From Acinetobacter junii CIP 64.5 (GTDB taxonomy: Bacteria > Pseudomonadota > Gammaproteobacteria > Pseudomonadales > Moraxellaceae): a DNA stretch of 64,000 nucleotides. Positions within the stretch are counted from its first letter, which is position 1. Every line of letters begins with the position of its first letter. This document shows, piece after piece, positions 55,908 to 64,000 of the stretch. The notes beneath the pieces were generated by a model. It did not search any database. It was not told the DNA's origin and saw nothing but the letters and a program-made list of their open reading frames with translations. The stretch covers positions 1,057,399 to 1,121,398 of the forward strand of contig NZ_KB849655.1 in the NCBI RefSeq assembly GCF_000368765.1. Reading direction: 5' to 3'. The position numbers and the translations under genes are program-made.

Positions 55908-55929
55908 GTAGGGTAGCTAACTACCCTAC
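55908..55929 (-). terminator. Terminator of the RTX gene
   Basis: GTAGGGTA and TACCCTAC around a 6-nt loop, 13 bp after the stop; minus-strand tail AACTTTTATTT is only moderately T-rich. Confidence 0.65.
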
Positions 55930-55941
55930 GACACTTAAATA

Positions 55942-58900
55942 TTAATAGATGATGGACTGATTCATTGTTAAATCTGCTATAGACAATGAGTCAGCTTGGT
56001 TAGTAAAAATTAGAAGATCTTTCGAAAGTTCGGTTGGCTGATTACGAGCACTCAATGTATTAGTTTTTGCATTAGCATCATAAATAATCTCGATATAATC
56101 GGAAAGATTAGAGCTGTTTGCATGATTATCTAATATTTGAGACAAATCAATTTGATCTTCTGTCATATCAAAATCAGTCACAAAGTCGACAGGAGTTTCA
56201 CCTGAAGCATTGAGCAACAATTCAAGAATATCATTGCCCTCATTTAGGACAAATAATTCACTCACAGCTGCATCACTGCTCAGAATATTGTTACCTGAAT
56301 CACCCATTACAATACTGGTGACTTCGTCCTCAGCATTAACAGGACGGTCCACACCAAACACCTGATAAATCTGCTGTGAGGAAATACTGCCCCCTGTTTC
56401 GAAATTAAAAGATTCGACCTCATGCGCACCACCAAGGAAGAAGTCTTTTACCGTAATCTTGTCACTATTACTACCATTCACCTTAAGGATCAGGTCATCG
56501 CCTGATTTAGTTAAATAGTTACCCACCTGACTAAAGGCAATATCATTGCCAAAAAGCACCTGATCTGTACCCAGCTTTTCATCAATGACCATCACACCTG
56601 AACTATAGTTATAGATCGTGTTAAAGGCATCTGAATCTATATTTTCAGGTGGAATGTTTGCTGGCGCACTTTGCTGTGGCATGGTGATTCCAAATGCCCC
56701 AAAAATCTGCTCAGCAGTAATTTGTCCTCCAGTCTCAAACTGGAATGTCTCAACCAAATACTCACCAGCCAAGAAGAAATTTTTTACTGTGACTTTATTG
56801 GTGTTACTACCGTTCACTTTCAAAATCAGGTCATCACCTGATTTAGTCAAATAACTTCCCACCTGATTAAAAGTAATACCATTTTTAAAGATGACTTTAT
56901 CATTGCCTGATTGTTCTGTGATAGTTAACGCACCAGAAGTGTAATTATAAGTCGTATCTCCAACAACTTCACTTGATCCTTGATTACCTGAACCACCAGT
57001 AGATGGAAGAGTGAGACCAAATGCATCAAAGATTTGCTGTGCAGTAAGCGCTCCACCCGTCTCAAACTCAAAGTTCTCAACTAAAGAATTTCCTGCGAGA
57101 AAGAAGTTCTTTACTGTGACTTTATTAGTATTACTACCATTGATCTTAAGAACTAAATCATCACCCGATTTACTCAGATAATTTCCAACTTGACTAAAAG
57201 TAATCCCATTTTTAAAGATGACTTTGTCAGTGCCAGATTGTTCATTGATCGTCAATTCTCCGGCTGTATAACTATAAATAGTATCCCCGACAGGATTAGC
57301 TGGTTGAGTACCACCACCAGTTGTTGGAATGGTTAAGCCAAATGCACCAAAAATTTGTTCCGCTGTCAGTTGGCCACCTGTTTCAAAGTCAATCGTTTCA
57401 ACTAAATTGTTACCCGCAAGAAAGTAGTTTTTCAATGTAACTTGATTAGCTGAGCTGCCATTTACTTTCAAGATGAGATCATTCCCAGATTTCATTAGCC
57501 CAGATCCAACCTGATTGAAGGTAATTCCATTACTAAAACGTAATACGTCTATACCACCAACTTCTTGTAGAACATCTTTCCCCCCTGTGTAGAAGAAAAT
57601 ATTATCCTCATCACCACCAATCAATGAATCATTTCCCAATGTGTCATAAATTGCCCCAGGAATAGGTGTATTTGCAGATGGCTGAATATTTATATTCACG
57701 CCGACCCCTGTACCTACCCCATAGAGGTCAGTCCCCCACAAATAGAAATTTAATTGCCCAACATCAACTCCTTCAGGTGGACTGACAGTAATAGTTAAAG
57801 TCAGTGGGTCAAAGATGATCCATTCAGGAATATCTTGATAGTCACCACTGGCATCTTGAGTTTGTAGAGTCAGTTTAAAGCTGAGTTGGTCATCCGCATC
57901 TGGATCGGTAATAATATTACTAAAAGTATACTGGAGGACTTCTTCAATTTTTACATTTAGAGTTGAAGGATACTGTTGAATAACAGGTGCTTGGTTATTC
58001 TCAGCTCGAAGTAGAAGTGAGTCAATTTCACTTGTTGTCCATATCTCCCCTGAATCAAATACGATTTGATCAAATTTATTGCTAAATGTAGTATTTTCAC
58101 TATCTTGATAATCAGCTAAGTTATAATTTGACAACCATATTTTATCAGTACTATTTCTAAATCCAATTAGAACACTTTCACCGAATTTTTGAGCATATAA
58201 GCTATTAGCCTCATGACCCTCAATTTTCAAAATATTTACAGCAGATAACTCATCCTCAAAACTAAAAGTATCCGTTCCTCCGCCCTTTTTGTAGATATAA
58301 GTATCATCTCCAGCAAGACCGTTAATAAAATTATCTTGCTCATTTCCTGTAATGATATTATCTAACTCGTTACCAAAAGCTACTTTGGCATCACCTTTTA
58401 AGATTACATTTTCTACATTAGATTGTAGGTTATGGTAATTCCCTGTATCGAACCAGTTTCCATTTGAATCTTGCGAATAAAATCTTTTATCATCCCATTG
58501 CTCAATAGTATCTATGCCACCACTATCACCAAAAACATAGCCAGCAGGGTTTAAAATACCTTCTACAACTTGATCACCTCGAATTAAAGTCGTAGTTCCA
58601 TCAGAATTTGTTATGAGCTTGTCGTACTGGTTCACAACATAATAGTCGTCACCAGCGCCACCACTCATGATATCGGCACCACCTTTGCCATCTAGATAGT
58701 TATTTCCAGAATTTCCATAAAGCCCATTTTCTTTAGCATCACCGATAGCATTAAAGTCTCCACTTCCTTTTAAATGAATTTCCTCAAGATTAGTCCCCTC
58801 AAGATCAAAATTATTCTCGATGAAAATAGCATCATAACCCTCATCTTCATTTTCAATGATTGTGTCGGTTCCATTAACATCATAAGAGTCATCCCCTAAT

Positions 58901-61900
58901 CCACCGATCAATATATTGGCTCCCTCATCACCTTGAAGCCAGTCTCTACCATTGCCACCAATAATTAGGTCATCACCCGCACCACCAAATAAAGTATCGT
59001 CGCCTTCACCACCATGTATTTCATCATTACCTGCTAAACCAAATATAAAATCATCGCCAAACCCGCCTTGTATATGATCTATTTCGTTCCCACCATGAAG
59101 TCGATCATCCCCTAAGCCGCCATCAATTAAATTTTGTGCGACTAGATTTCCACGAACTTCATCATTTCCATCGTAAGCATTAATAATATTTAGTCGATTA
59201 TTTAATGTACCAACAATAACCTCACTGTTATCACTACCTTCAAAGGTAACTCTAGACATCAGATCACTATTGTTCCATATCGCTTGATCAGCAAACTGTA
59301 TCTTTAAAGCTGAATTTTGAGAGTTCAGAATATAGTTTTTTAATACAATTGTGTCAGTTAAGCCATATTGAATAATGAGATCACTATCTTGGAAAGTAAT
59401 ATTGGAAATATCTGAAGTATATATATTTTGAAAAACTACTTTATTTTCTTCTAAAGAATAGTCAAGTTCATGAATCTCATCAATACCATCACCTAACTCA
59501 AAGTGATATGTATCGTTGCCACTGCCTCCATACAGTCGATCACTACCTTTTTTCCCAATTAATGTATCATTCCCATCAAAACCATAAATTTGGTTTCCTA
59601 AATCATTACCTGTAAGTAGATCTACACCTCTCCAGCCATTAATATATAACTCATCTGAAGAATCACTAATGTTTTGAAGGGGAGATTCAAGTATTGTAGT
59701 TAAAGAAAAAACTTGATCCTTGAACCTAAAAGAAATATTTTTTATTGAAGTAGAATCCAATGCCCCTAGCAGGGTTACTTCATCAGTTCCATATTTAATT
59801 ACTAAATTATGACCTTGTTGAAAGAATGTAGCTTCAGTAGAAATAACATCAGTAAACGCAATTTTATCAGTACCAGTAGAGAGATTTTCATAATTGACAA
59901 AATCTTTACCTGCACCTTTAAATAGAATATAGGTATTGTTACCTTCACCACCATTTAAAAAGTCATTATTTTTTCCCGAAACTATAATATCATTACCACT
60001 GTCACCATTAACAGTTATACCAATATCGGTATCAATAATTACAATATCATCTCCACTTCCCGCATCGAAGATCGTATTTGCTGAATTACCAATTACACTA
60101 AAATCATTTCCATTCGTTCCATTAGTTGAAGGAGTATCTACATCAGCAAAAACTTGATCGATTAATAACTTTAAAGCTGGATCATTTGAAAAATCATCTC
60201 TCCACTGCTGGAGCAAAACAAAACCTTTCTCCCAACCAGCAATATCTAAAAAATTTCCATTAATTTCTAATAAATCTTTCAAATCTTCAATAGCGGCTAA
60301 AGGTGATAAGATAATTTTCTGCGAAAAAATTTGTTCTAAGTTAGAAAAATCAAAATAGACTTCATCCTCCTCTAACCCTAAGTACATATCTACAGAATCT
60401 AAATAAGGCTTTAGAATAGTTTGATTCAACAAGTCAGAAAATATAGATTCCTTAACAAAATCATAAATTTGCTCGACGCTAGATATTTGATCAGCAAGAT
60501 ATTGATTTAATTGGGTTGTAGGTTCCCTACCTAAAAATGCATCAACGAATCTAACCTTCGCTGTAAGATTAGCATCTGCAATTTCTAGTGGAGGTGGTGG
60601 TGTAGTTAAATAGGTTGGAACAGGATCACCTCTCCGTACATAAATTACATTTTCTGAGTTTGATGATTGATACCACTCTACATTTATTAACCGGATAATT
60701 TCAATAGGATCATTTGAATAAGCAGGATCAGACTTAGCCCAAGATTTAACTAAGCTGTCGAGTAACTCTTTTTGCTGAGATCTTGTAGTAGCATTAACAT
60801 ATTGTGATAATAAATTTTTAAATTCTGTAGATTGCATAGCAACCTGATGCAGATCTTGCAGTCGACCATAACCTTTTAATTGAGGGAGAACAGAGACATC
60901 TTGTGTAACCTCAACTTGGCTAGTAAATTTACTATAGATATCCTGATTTTCGAAATTAACATCAGCCATTTTCCCAAGGGAGCCATCTGCTTTAGTATAT
61001 GAACCTGTTTCAGCTAAATAACCACCTTCTACTTGCTCATTTTTTATTTCATTAATATTTACGTTTAGACTCTGTATACCCACGTCATTTAAAGAAAAAA
61101 GCTCTGAAGCTTGACTGACACCATCTCCATTTATGTCTTTCCAAATTTTTAACTCATTAAAACTTGCGTCATTACTATCAACTTTTCCATCCCCATTACT
61201 ATCTAAATCAGACAATGCTGCAAAACCATTTTTGGCATTTGTACCATTCGCTAATTTTGTACTGTCGCCAAATAGTTCAGCACCTGAGTTTATGGTTCCA
61301 TCACTGTTTATATCTCTAACTAGAAGACCATCTTCAGGTGAAACCCACCCCGTAGCTGTTTTAATCCCATCATTATCCCCATCAAAAACAGCTCCTTGAA
61401 ATTTATTTGCTGCAATTGTTCCTATCTCGCCATCCCCATTCAAATCTAGGATTAAAGGATCATAGTATTCAATACGATAATCCCTAGATGGGGGATTTCC
61501 ATTGTTTGGATTTGATGAATTAGGATCAGGAAATAGAGGATCAAGCCATTGGGGATTCTCTTGTATTAAATCAATTATTTCATTCCAACCCTCCCCTGCA
61601 TACCAAACAGCTCCAGCAACAGCTAATCCAGTAAGAATTACAGGCGATCCAGCAGCAATAGCGGTTGCGCCGACAGCACCAGCTGCTATACCCATAGCAG
61701 TTTGAAGTGCAGCGACACCAATATCTTGAGCAACATTTTCATATTCACCTGCCATTGCATGTTTTCCTGCTTGCAATGCTGTGGTCATATTCCCTAACTT
61801 TGCATATGCTGGTACTTCAGCAGCACCAACAGCTGCCCTTAGCGTATCCCTTGCTGTATCAAAACCATCAGCTATATTTCCTACTGCATCTGGAAAATCA

Positions 61901-61917
61901 TTGTTCTGATCTGTCAT
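55942..61917 (-). CDS. Giant RTX (FrpC-type) calcium-binding protein, type I secreted
   Basis: 1991 residues, no Sec signal. In order: a charged start and a Gly/Ala-rich hydrophobic stretch (about 66-112, possible membrane insertion); a FrpC-type EF-hand region (about 148-330; DPLILDLNGDGE, DGDNDG, DINSDG, DSNGDGKVD, DINGDG); a helical region (about 330-600); RTX nonapeptides near 609-660, 772-805 and 932-1010 (GGEGDDTLFGGAGDD); an Ig/cadherin-like domain (about 1305-1410); one partial and three full haemolysin-related repeats of about 110 residues (about 1430-1865); and a C-terminal type I secretion domain (VTDFDMTEDQIDLSQIL). Such proteins are toxins, bacteriocins or adhesins; which one is not shown. 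No HlyBD-type exporter is in the window. It starts 2 bp after the membrane-protein gene. Confidence 0.9.
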   Translation of the reverse strand: MTDQNNDFPDAVGNIADGFDTARDTLRAAVGAAEVPAYAKLGNMTTALQAGKHAMAGEYENVAQDIGVAALQTAMGIAAGAVGATAIAAGSPVILTGLAVAGAVWYAGEGWNEIIDLIQENPQWLDPLFPDPNSSNPNNGNPPSRDYRIEYYDPLILDLNGDGEIGTIAANKFQGAVFDGDNDGIKTATGWVSPEDGLLVRDINSDGTINSGAELFGDSTKLANGTNAKNGFAALSDLDSNGDGKVDSNDASFNELKIWKDINGDGVSQASELFSLNDVGIQSLNVNINEIKNEQVEGGYLAETGSYTKADGSLGKMADVNFENQDIYSKFTSQVEVTQDVSVLPQLKGYGRLQDLHQVAMQSTEFKNLLSQYVNATTRSQQKELLDSLVKSWAKSDPAYSNDPIEIIRLINVEWYQSSNSENVIYVRRGDPVPTYLTTPPPPLEIADANLTAKVRFVDAFLGREPTTQLNQYLADQISSVEQIYDFVKESIFSDLLNQTILKPYLDSVDMYLGLEEDEVYFDFSNLEQIFSQKIILSPLAAIEDLKDLLEINGNFLDIAGWEKGFVLLQQWRDDFSNDPALKLLIDQVFADVDTPSTNGTNGNDFSVIGNSANTIFDAGSGDDIVIIDTDIGITVNGDSGNDIIVSGKNNDFLNGGEGNNTYILFKGAGKDFVNYENLSTGTDKIAFTDVISTEATFFQQGHNLVIKYGTDEVTLLGALDSTSIKNISFRFKDQVFSLTTILESPLQNISDSSDELYINGWRGVDLLTGNDLGNQIYGFDGNDTLIGKKGSDRLYGGSGNDTYHFELGDGIDEIHELDYSLEENKVVFQNIYTSDISNITFQDSDLIIQYGLTDTIVLKNYILNSQNSALKIQFADQAIWNNSDLMSRVTFEGSDNSEVIVGTLNNRLNIINAYDGNDEVRGNLVAQNLIDGGLGDDRLHGGNEIDHIQGGFGDDFIFGLAGNDEIHGGEGDDTLFGGAGDDLIIGGNGRDWLQGDEGANILIGGLGDDSYDVNGTDTIIENEDEGYDAIFIENNFDLEGTNLEEIHLKGSGDFNAIGDAKENGLYGNSGNNYLDGKGGADIMSGGAGDDYYVVNQYDKLITNSDGTTTLIRGDQVVEGILNPAGYVFGDSGGIDTIEQWDDKRFYSQDSNGNWFDTGNYHNLQSNVENVILKGDAKVAFGNELDNIITGNEQDNFINGLAGDDTYIYKKGGGTDTFSFEDELSAVNILKIEGHEANSLYAQKFGESVLIGFRNSTDKIWLSNYNLADYQDSENTTFSNKFDQIVFDSGEIWTTSEIDSLLLRAENNQAPVIQQYPSTLNVKIEEVLQYTFSNIITDPDADDQLSFKLTLQTQDASGDYQDIPEWIIFDPLTLTITVSPPEGVDVGQLNFYLWGTDLYGVGTGVGVNINIQPSANTPIPGAIYDTLGNDSLIGGDEDNIFFYTGGKDVLQEVGGIDVLRFSNGITFNQVGSGLMKSGNDLILKVNGSSANQVTLKNYFLAGNNLVETIDFETGGQLTAEQIFGAFGLTIPTTGGGTQPANPVGDTIYSYTAGELTINEQSGTDKVIFKNGITFSQVGNYLSKSGDDLVLKINGSNTNKVTVKNFFLAGNSLVENFEFETGGALTAQQIFDAFGLTLPSTGGSGNQGSSEVVGDTTYNYTSGALTITEQSGNDKVIFKNGITFNQVGSYLTKSGDDLILKVNGSNTNKVTVKNFFLAGEYLVETFQFETGGQITAEQIFGAFGITMPQQSAPANIPPENIDSDAFNTIYNYSSGVMVIDEKLGTDQVLFGNDIAFSQVGNYLTKSGDDLILKVNGSNSDKITVKDFFLGGAHEVESFNFETGGSISSQQIYQVFGVDRPVNAEDEVTSIVMGDSGNNILSSDAAVSELFVLNEGNDILELLLNASGETPVDFVTDFDMTEDQIDLSQILDNHANSSNLSDYIEIIYDANAKTNTLSARNQPTELSKDLLIFTNQADSLSIADLTMNQSIIY
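56320..57650 (-). repeat. Tandem repeats inside the RTX gene
   Basis: Three full copies and one diverged copy of a roughly 330-bp unit. Each encodes a core like KSGDDLILKVNGSN, then KVTVKNFFLAG, FETGG and QIFGAFG. The unit resembles the haemolysin-type calcium-binding related domain (PF06594-like). High similarity makes copy-number change by recombination likely. Confidence 0.75.
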
Positions 61918-61919
61918 TT

Positions 61920-62477
61920 TTATTTAATCCTATGTAGATAATGTTTGATCTCAAATGCCCAAACTATTAATATTGTAAAACTTAGAAAAACAGCATAAAA
62001 AAAAAGCGAATATATAATCGTAGTAAAAGTTCCAGACCCATATATCCAGTAATATTTTGGTGAATCTGATGCTGAAGTAAAAAACATTTTTATAAATAGC
62101 AAAAAATATATAAAACAAAGAAACCAAGACATATTTTTGAGATATACTCCTGTTTCTTTTTCTTTCTGCTTGAAACTAACAAAATTTATTGCTTTTAACA
62201 TCCGATTATGAAGCTCTCTAGAAACCCCTATAAATCTATACTTTATAAAAATATATAGACTCATAAAAATTGTCATAAATAAAAATGTATCTGTTAAAAT
62301 TTTAGCTTTTTCATCCAAAAATGAAGTTTGAGACTTTATACTGATTCCAGAGTAATCATCGTATGGGATAAAGACTGATATAGATATCATAAAAGGAACA
62401 AATATCAGAAAAAAATATTTTTGTTTAAAAGGAGACAACTCTTTTAGCAAATCTAAAGCATACTTATCATTACCCAT
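61920..62477 (-). CDS. Polytopic membrane protein coupled to the RTX gene
   Basis: 185 residues with four, perhaps five, membrane segments (about 25-45, 62-82, 116-135, 143-178), no recognised domain. ATG 62477 follows TAGGAG. Its TAA is 2 bp before the RTX ATG, and the RTX ribosome site (AGGA) lies in its last codons, so the two are translationally coupled. Candidates for its role are immunity protein against the RTX product or an accessory secretion factor; both are inference. Very AT-rich. Confidence 0.7.
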   Translation of the reverse strand: MGNDKYALDLLKELSPFKQKYFFLIFVPFMISISVFIPYDDYSGISIKSQTSFLDEKAKILTDTFLFMTIFMSLYIFIKYRFIGVSRELHNRMLKAINFVSFKQKEKETGVYLKNMSWFLCFIYFLLFIKMFFTSASDSPKYYWIYGSGTFTTIIYSLFFYAVFLSFTILIVWAFEIKHYLHRIK

Positions 62478-62746
62478 TAAAAACTCCTAGGCACGAGGTA
62501 CTAATAAAATCCCTTTTTTTAAAGGTTACTCAATTTTCTACTTTTAAATTCGTTCAATCTTCGACAATGCTACCTATTTATTCTCTGTCTAAAAAAATAG
62601 CAAAAATTGAGATATAAAATTTATGTAGGTTTTTCATCTTTTAGTATTACTTTATTTTTTTTATTAATCTATACAGACAAGTATATTTATTTTGACAAAT
62701 TAAACAAATTCAATATATAATGTGATTCTCATCACTTTAAAATTAC

Positions 62747-62773
62747 AAAAAAAAGAGAGTCGAAACTCTCTTT
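62747..62773 (-). terminator. Terminator of the second AlpA-like gene
   Basis: AAAGAGAGT and ACTCTCTTT with a 4-nt loop overlapping the stop codon, with a minus-strand run of eight T. The 62478-62746 stretch between it and the membrane-protein gene is AT-rich (promoter DNA of the RTX operon) with no ORF seen. Confidence 0.85.
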
Positions 62774-62999
62774 ATCTTTGTACCATTTTAGATTCAATCC
62801 ATTGATTTATTTCCCTCACTGACCAACAAATGCGATTTTGTGTCATTTTAATTTTCTTTGGAAAAGTAGGATCGTAGTATGGAGATTTTTCATTCATTAT
62901 TTCATAAACAGTGGAACGATTAAGACCTGTATACTCTACAACTTGTTTAATGCTAATAAGTTTATGCATCTGAAAAGTTTGACCTGTGAACGCATTCAT
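62772..62999 (-). CDS. AlpA-family excisionase/regulator, outer copy
   Basis: About 75 residues, helix-turn-helix (LISIKQVVEYTGLNRSTVYE, then IMNEKSPYYDPTFPKKIKMT, ending EINQWIESKMVQR). Paralogue of the protein at 55.1 kb, about half identical in the HTH part. ATG 62999 after GGGAG is preferred; the leader, identical to the inner copy, has a small GAGCG/CGCTC hairpin and an open in-frame extension from GTG 63083. It follows the directionality-factor gene, as in an excision-control pair. Confidence 0.82.
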   Translation of the reverse strand: MNAFTGQTFQMHKLISIKQVVEYTGLNRSTVYEIMNEKSPYYDPTFPKKIKMTQNRICWSVREINQWIESKMVQR

Positions 63000-63410
63000 G
63001 ATGTTTTTCTCCCAATCAATGATGCGAGCGCAATTTCGCTCAAATAATAGAGATCGCTGTAAGAAAAAACGTCCTGCTTCCACCCAATCAATTCAAAGCC
63101 TGAACTGACTGCTGCAACCCTTTCTGAATATCCTGAACATGAGTCAAATCAGGATTTTGTTGAGACTGTTCTGCTTTAGATTCATCGTTATAAAACTCCT
63201 CAACAATATCCAGCCCCTCTTCACCACCAACCTCAAAACTGGCATTTCCATAACCCTGCCGTGCCACATGATCCAACGCCTCCTGATAAAACCCTGCTGC
63301 CTTGCTCTGCTCATCAATCTGTTTGGCTGAAGTAATGGCTTCACTTAAGTTCACACCATCACGTAAGGTCAAGTCCACATAATAGATCGGAGTACGATAA
63401 CTTTGAGTTG
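62967..63410. repeat. Direct repeat, outer copy (AlpA 5' end plus RDF 3' end)
   Basis: Partner of 55342-55785. This copy keeps an intact reading frame in the directionality-factor part, so it looks like the functional or parental copy. Confidence 0.85.
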
Positions 63411-63990
63411 TGCTTTTACCTCTTAAGGTTAATTGCAATGGCAAACACGAAAGCAAATCACCTGATGCTGCATGATAGTAACGAAGTCGAGCGGCCAAAG
63501 TACGAATACTATTAAAGCCTGTGGTTCTAAAGATGAAGGTGCCAAACTCATCTGATTCATCTAGGTTGACGTAGAGCCGTCCATAAGGCTTGCACAGCCC
63601 ACCTTGTGCCAGTGGGCATAGATCAGGTGATGGGCATGGATGTTGCTCAATACCATTCTGTCCGAGTCGCTGGCAGGTTTCGCCATTGCCTGAACAGATT
63701 AAACGTCCAGTCTGGCGGTCAAATAGACTGTACTCTGCCCGTAGGTTCAATTCAGGATCATTGAAGATCATACGGACAGGAATGCTTCTTAGCTTTTGGT
63801 TTTGATTCGGCGCTTTTGCTCGAAGCTGTTCATCCAGTGGATGTTTGACCCAGCCATCCTTATTTTGGATTTGGCTAGTAATGGTAAATTGGTCATCCTT
63901 TTCAGGCAGACGTTTACCGTTCTTTTCGACAATCTTGCCGATACTGATACGACCCAACACTGGTGGAGTGATTGCTAAACCTTTAATCAT
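63088..63990 (-). CDS. Gp3-like recombination directionality factor / zinc-binding protein
   Basis: 300 residues. Cysteines spaced as in the phage Gp3-like family (CSGNGETCQRLG, then HPCPSPDLCPLAQGGLCKPYG) suggest a zinc site, followed by GRLYVNLDESDEFGTFIFRTTGFNSIRTL (in part FIFRTTGFNSIRTL). Relatives in phages set integrase direction; in islands they are often annotated hydrolase or metal-binding protein. It reads into the AlpA-like gene. The start is ATG 63990, 10 bp from the window edge; anything upstream is not visible. Confidence 0.65.
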   Translation of the reverse strand: MIKGLAITPPVLGRISIGKIVEKNGKRLPEKDDQFTITSQIQNKDGWVKHPLDEQLRAKAPNQNQKLRSIPVRMIFNDPELNLRAEYSLFDRQTGRLICSGNGETCQRLGQNGIEQHPCPSPDLCPLAQGGLCKPYGRLYVNLDESDEFGTFIFRTTGFNSIRTLAARLRYYHAASGDLLSCLPLQLTLRGKSTTQSYRTPIYYVDLTLRDGVNLSEAITSAKQIDEQSKAAGFYQEALDHVARQGYGNASFEVGGEEGLDIVEEFYNDESKAEQSQQNPDLTHVQDIQKGLQQSVQALN

Positions 63991-64000
63991 GGTGATGTCC

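Noticed and set aside
48352..64000. Search by eye for a CRISPR array or for a second copy of the tRNA-Arg 3' end (attR)
   Set aside because: No regularly spaced repeats and no copy of the tRNA end were seen in the window; the island probably continues beyond the right edge.

Overview
The window reads as Acinetobacter chromosome. It carries AdeIJK with its upstream PAP2 gene, PmrCAB, an ISAba11-like insertion sequence, the rpmA/rplU-ispB arrangement and a low-GC coding style, all of which fit that genus. I cannot fix the species. About 48 kb is ordinary core genome; the last 15.7 kb, starting at a tRNA-Arg gene, looks like an integrated island that runs off the right edge.

Layout. 0-11.5 kb: a flavodoxin/HxlR pair, trmL, cysG-serS, a lipoprotein, lolA, a pirin, ribosomal L27/L21, ispB and a large membrane protein of the Gcr/SpecificRecomb family. 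11.5-18.2 kb: a PAP2 phosphatase gene overlapping adeI, then adeJ and adeK, behind one strong promoter covered by a palindrome. 18.2-25.7 kb: two YbjQ proteins, an ATP-pyrophosphatase, an SDR, a hypothetical, a 27-residue small ORF with its own terminator, a complete 1101-bp ISAba11-type element, and valS. 25.7-27.8 kb: a very AT-rich two-gene ATPase/HNH (Septu-like) defence cassette between valS and a J-domain protein. 29-30.7 kb: a diguanylate cyclase gene broken by one in-frame stop. 30.7-33.9 kb: an ammonium transporter with an elaborate leader, a PAP2 protein and a kinase-like protein. 34-37.6 kb: pmrCAB (lipid A phosphoethanolamine transferase and its two-component system). 37.9-48.2 kb: porin, MFS transporter, acyltransferase, patatin lipoprotein, NfeD/SPFH pair, DUF3817 protein, ispA, prpF and an amino acid permease.

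Island (48.28 kb to the end). tRNA-Arg(CCU) is followed by a tyrosine integrase, an IS407-group IS3 element with 4-bp target duplications, a second and different ATPase/HNH (Septu-like) pair, and an RloA/RloB-like ATPase/Toprim pair whose small subunit is interrupted by an amber codon. Next comes a 1991-residue RTX protein of the FrpC type, with a type I secretion C-terminus, translationally coupled to a small polytopic membrane protein. This RTX module is bracketed by two copies of a 444-bp direct repeat carrying an AlpA-like regulator and the end of a Gp3-like recombination directionality factor gene. The inner copy is decayed and the outer copy is intact.

The most interesting items are the RTX/membrane-protein module between duplicated AlpA-RDF sequences, the clustering of three ATPase-based defence systems (two intact, one broken), the amtB leader with a sigma-54-like site and mutually exclusive hairpins, the adeIJK promoter palindrome, and the small ORF whose upstream region was displaced by the ISAba11-like element.
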